A stretch of 7,582 nucleotides of DNA, from contig JBJEOB010000133.1 of the NCBI GenBank assembly GCA_051880495.1, positions 1-7,582 of the forward strand, written 5' to 3'. Source of the stretch: MGBC120314 sp051880495. Its GTDB lineage: Bacteria; Bacillota; Clostridia; Lachnospirales; Lachnospiraceae. A program made the translations under genes and the position numbers. Below are positions 7,274 to 7,582 of the stretch, piece after piece. The notes under the pieces are model-generated. The model was not told the DNA's origin and ran no database searches. It saw only the letters and a program-made list of their open reading frames with translations. Each line of letters opens with the position of its first letter. Position 1 is the stretch's first letter.

Positions 7274-7310
7274 AGAACTGACTCTATTTTAACACAAAAG
7301 AGCCAGTTCT
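7274..7310. repeat. 12-bp inverted repeat around the operon -10 element
   Basis: The arms 7274-7285 and 7299-7310 pair over 12 bp with one mismatch, which in the minus-strand RNA becomes a G-U pair. The 13-nt loop contains the TGT and TAAAAT of the putative operon promoter, and the outer end of the right arm touches the -35. This arrangement suggests an operator that would block RNA polymerase when bound. Read-through RNA from the right would instead form a 12-bp hairpin followed by a UUAUUUUAU tail, so it could be a terminator for upstream transcripts. Both roles are inferred. Confidence 0.6.
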
Positions 7311-7315
7311 GTAAA
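7286..7315 (-). promoter_or_regulatory. Probable promoter of the recombinase-hsdRMS operon
   Basis: On the minus strand TTTACA (7310-7315, 5 of 6 to TTGACA) is followed after 18 nt by TAAAAT (7286-7291, 5 of 6 to TATAAT). A TG immediately upstream with one intervening base (TGT-TAAAAT) makes it an extended -10. Transcription should start near 7279, giving a leader of about 70 nt before the TTG at 7210. It is the best sigma-70-type match in the upstream region and is overlapped by the inverted repeat at 7274-7310. Confidence 0.6.
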
Positions 7316-7327
7316 CTTAACAATTGT

Positions 7328-7387
7328 TCATTTAGGGTATACCTTAAATTCAAAAGTAAGCGTCAAATAAATTGTGTCTAGAATCAT
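7328..7387 (-). CDS. Candidate 19-codon leader or small peptide
   Basis: A consensus AGGAGG lies 7 nt before an ATG at 7385-7387, opening a 19-residue frame, MILDTIYLTLTFEFKVYPK, closed by TGA at 7328-7330. The peptide alternates beta-prone hydrophobic and polar residues and is not recognised. Its end lies 13 nt before the -35 of the operon promoter. No good promoter is seen immediately upstream, so it may belong to a transcript from the right edge. A 14-bp palindrome covers the start codon. The near-perfect ribosome binding site is the only strong evidence; a frame this short can occur by chance. Confidence 0.33.
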   Translation of the reverse strand: MILDTIYLTLTFEFKVYPK

Positions 7388-7393
7388 GATTCT
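7380..7393. repeat. Perfect 14-bp palindrome over a start codon
   Basis: AGAATCATGATTCT is its own reverse complement. It contains the ATG of the candidate small ORF (7385-7387) on the minus strand. In RNA it could fold as a 5-bp stem with a CAUG loop; as DNA it could be a dimer-binding site. Function is not known. Confidence 0.55.
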
Positions 7394-7432
7394 GCCTCCT
7401 GTATAATAGTCTTGAGACAAAATCCTATATCC

Positions 7433-7460
7433 CTCTAAAAAGTCCATGGACTTTTTAGAG
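7433..7460. repeat. Perfect 28-bp palindrome with central AT
   Basis: Positions 7433-7446 are the exact reverse complement of 7447-7460. Each half has CTCT, then five A, then GTCCA; the centre is AT within CCATGG. With no loop it is poor as a classical terminator, though its T run could help one. Two 13-bp arms around a 2-bp centre match the general geometry of a serine recombinase crossover site (28 bp for gamma-delta res site I), and a serine recombinase gene starts about 220 bp away. Alternatives are a regulator-binding site or a weak bidirectional terminator. No second copy is seen in the window. Confidence 0.65.
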
Positions 7461-7509
7461 TTTGTAGACCAGTGTATACTCTCTTAGTTTCATGATACAC
7501 CGATCATGA

Positions 7510-7582
7510 TCAGGCTGCCTGGTTATTCCTGTCTTTCTTTCTGGGAGTCTTAGGTACCTGAACAGGTTCCTGTTCTGAAGAT
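7510..7582 (-). CDS. C-terminal end of an unidentified gene (partial)
   Basis: A minus-strand frame enters from the right edge and stops at TGA 7510-7512. The 23 visible residues are rich in Gln, Pro, Lys and Asn (PKTPRKKDRNNQAA), like a basic unstructured protein tail. Another frame over the same bases is also open (to 7455), so the choice is not firm. Too little is visible to name a product. If real, its transcript would run toward the 28-bp palindrome, the candidate small ORF and the hsd operon. Confidence 0.4.
   Translation of the reverse strand, partial: SSEQEPVQVPKTPRKKDRNNQAA

Noticed and set aside
7402..7407. Perfect TATAAT on the plus strand.
   Set aside because: No acceptable -35 at 16-18 nt upstream and no plus-strand gene downstream; the same bases hold the upstream side of a minus-strand ribosome binding site.
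7455..7580. Second open minus-strand frame entering from the right edge, ending at TAA 7455-7457.
   Set aside because: It runs into the palindrome, has no visible start, and its composition looks less protein-like than the frame ending at 7510; cannot be decided from this window.
1..7582. CRISPR arrays, tRNA or rRNA genes, IS ends and attachment-site duplications.
   Set aside because: No spaced direct repeats, tRNA-like cloverleaf, transposase other than the serine recombinase, or flanking direct repeats were seen by eye.

Overview
The window is a defence locus, most likely from a low-to-moderate GC Firmicute, probably a gut Clostridia/Lachnospiraceae-type organism. That guess rests on strong AGGAGG-type ribosome binding sites, a TTG start, base composition and the style of the Hsd proteins; it is an inference, not an identification. 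Nothing in the window is a ribosomal, tRNA or CRISPR element.

Right to left on the minus strand lies a compact four-gene operon: a small serine recombinase (7210-6626), hsdR (6625-3707), hsdM (3704-2130) and hsdS (2115-895). Spacing is 0, 2 and 14 nt, so the genes are almost certainly co-transcribed and partly translationally coupled. HsdR, HsdM and HsdS together make a complete Type I restriction-modification complex, with no frameshift or truncation seen. HsdM looks closest to the EcoR124I (IC) group, from memory of motifs. The unusual part is the resolvase/invertase-family recombinase as first gene, joined to hsdR by a stop codon that directly abuts the hsdR ATG. The window has only one hsdS and no silent partial copy, so a local hsdS shuffling system is not visible here.

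Upstream of the operon (7211-7509) is a non-coding or leader region rich in palindromes. It holds a good extended -10 promoter whose -10 element sits in the loop of a 12-bp inverted repeat, a 14-bp palindrome over the start codon of a candidate 19-codon ORF with a consensus ribosome binding site, and a perfect 28-bp palindrome with a central AT. These are candidate operators or recombinase sites. At the right edge a minus-strand reading frame ends (7510), probably the tail of another gene.

On the left, on the plus strand and convergent with the hsd operon, are two small genes with strong ribosome binding sites: a 52-residue protein with an extremely acidic tail (168-326) and an unrecognised 112-residue protein (461-799). 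A clear intrinsic terminator lies between them. The gap between the convergent units (800-894) holds hairpins that probably end transcription from both sides. Positions 1-167 hold no gene that can be supported beyond a weak promoter.
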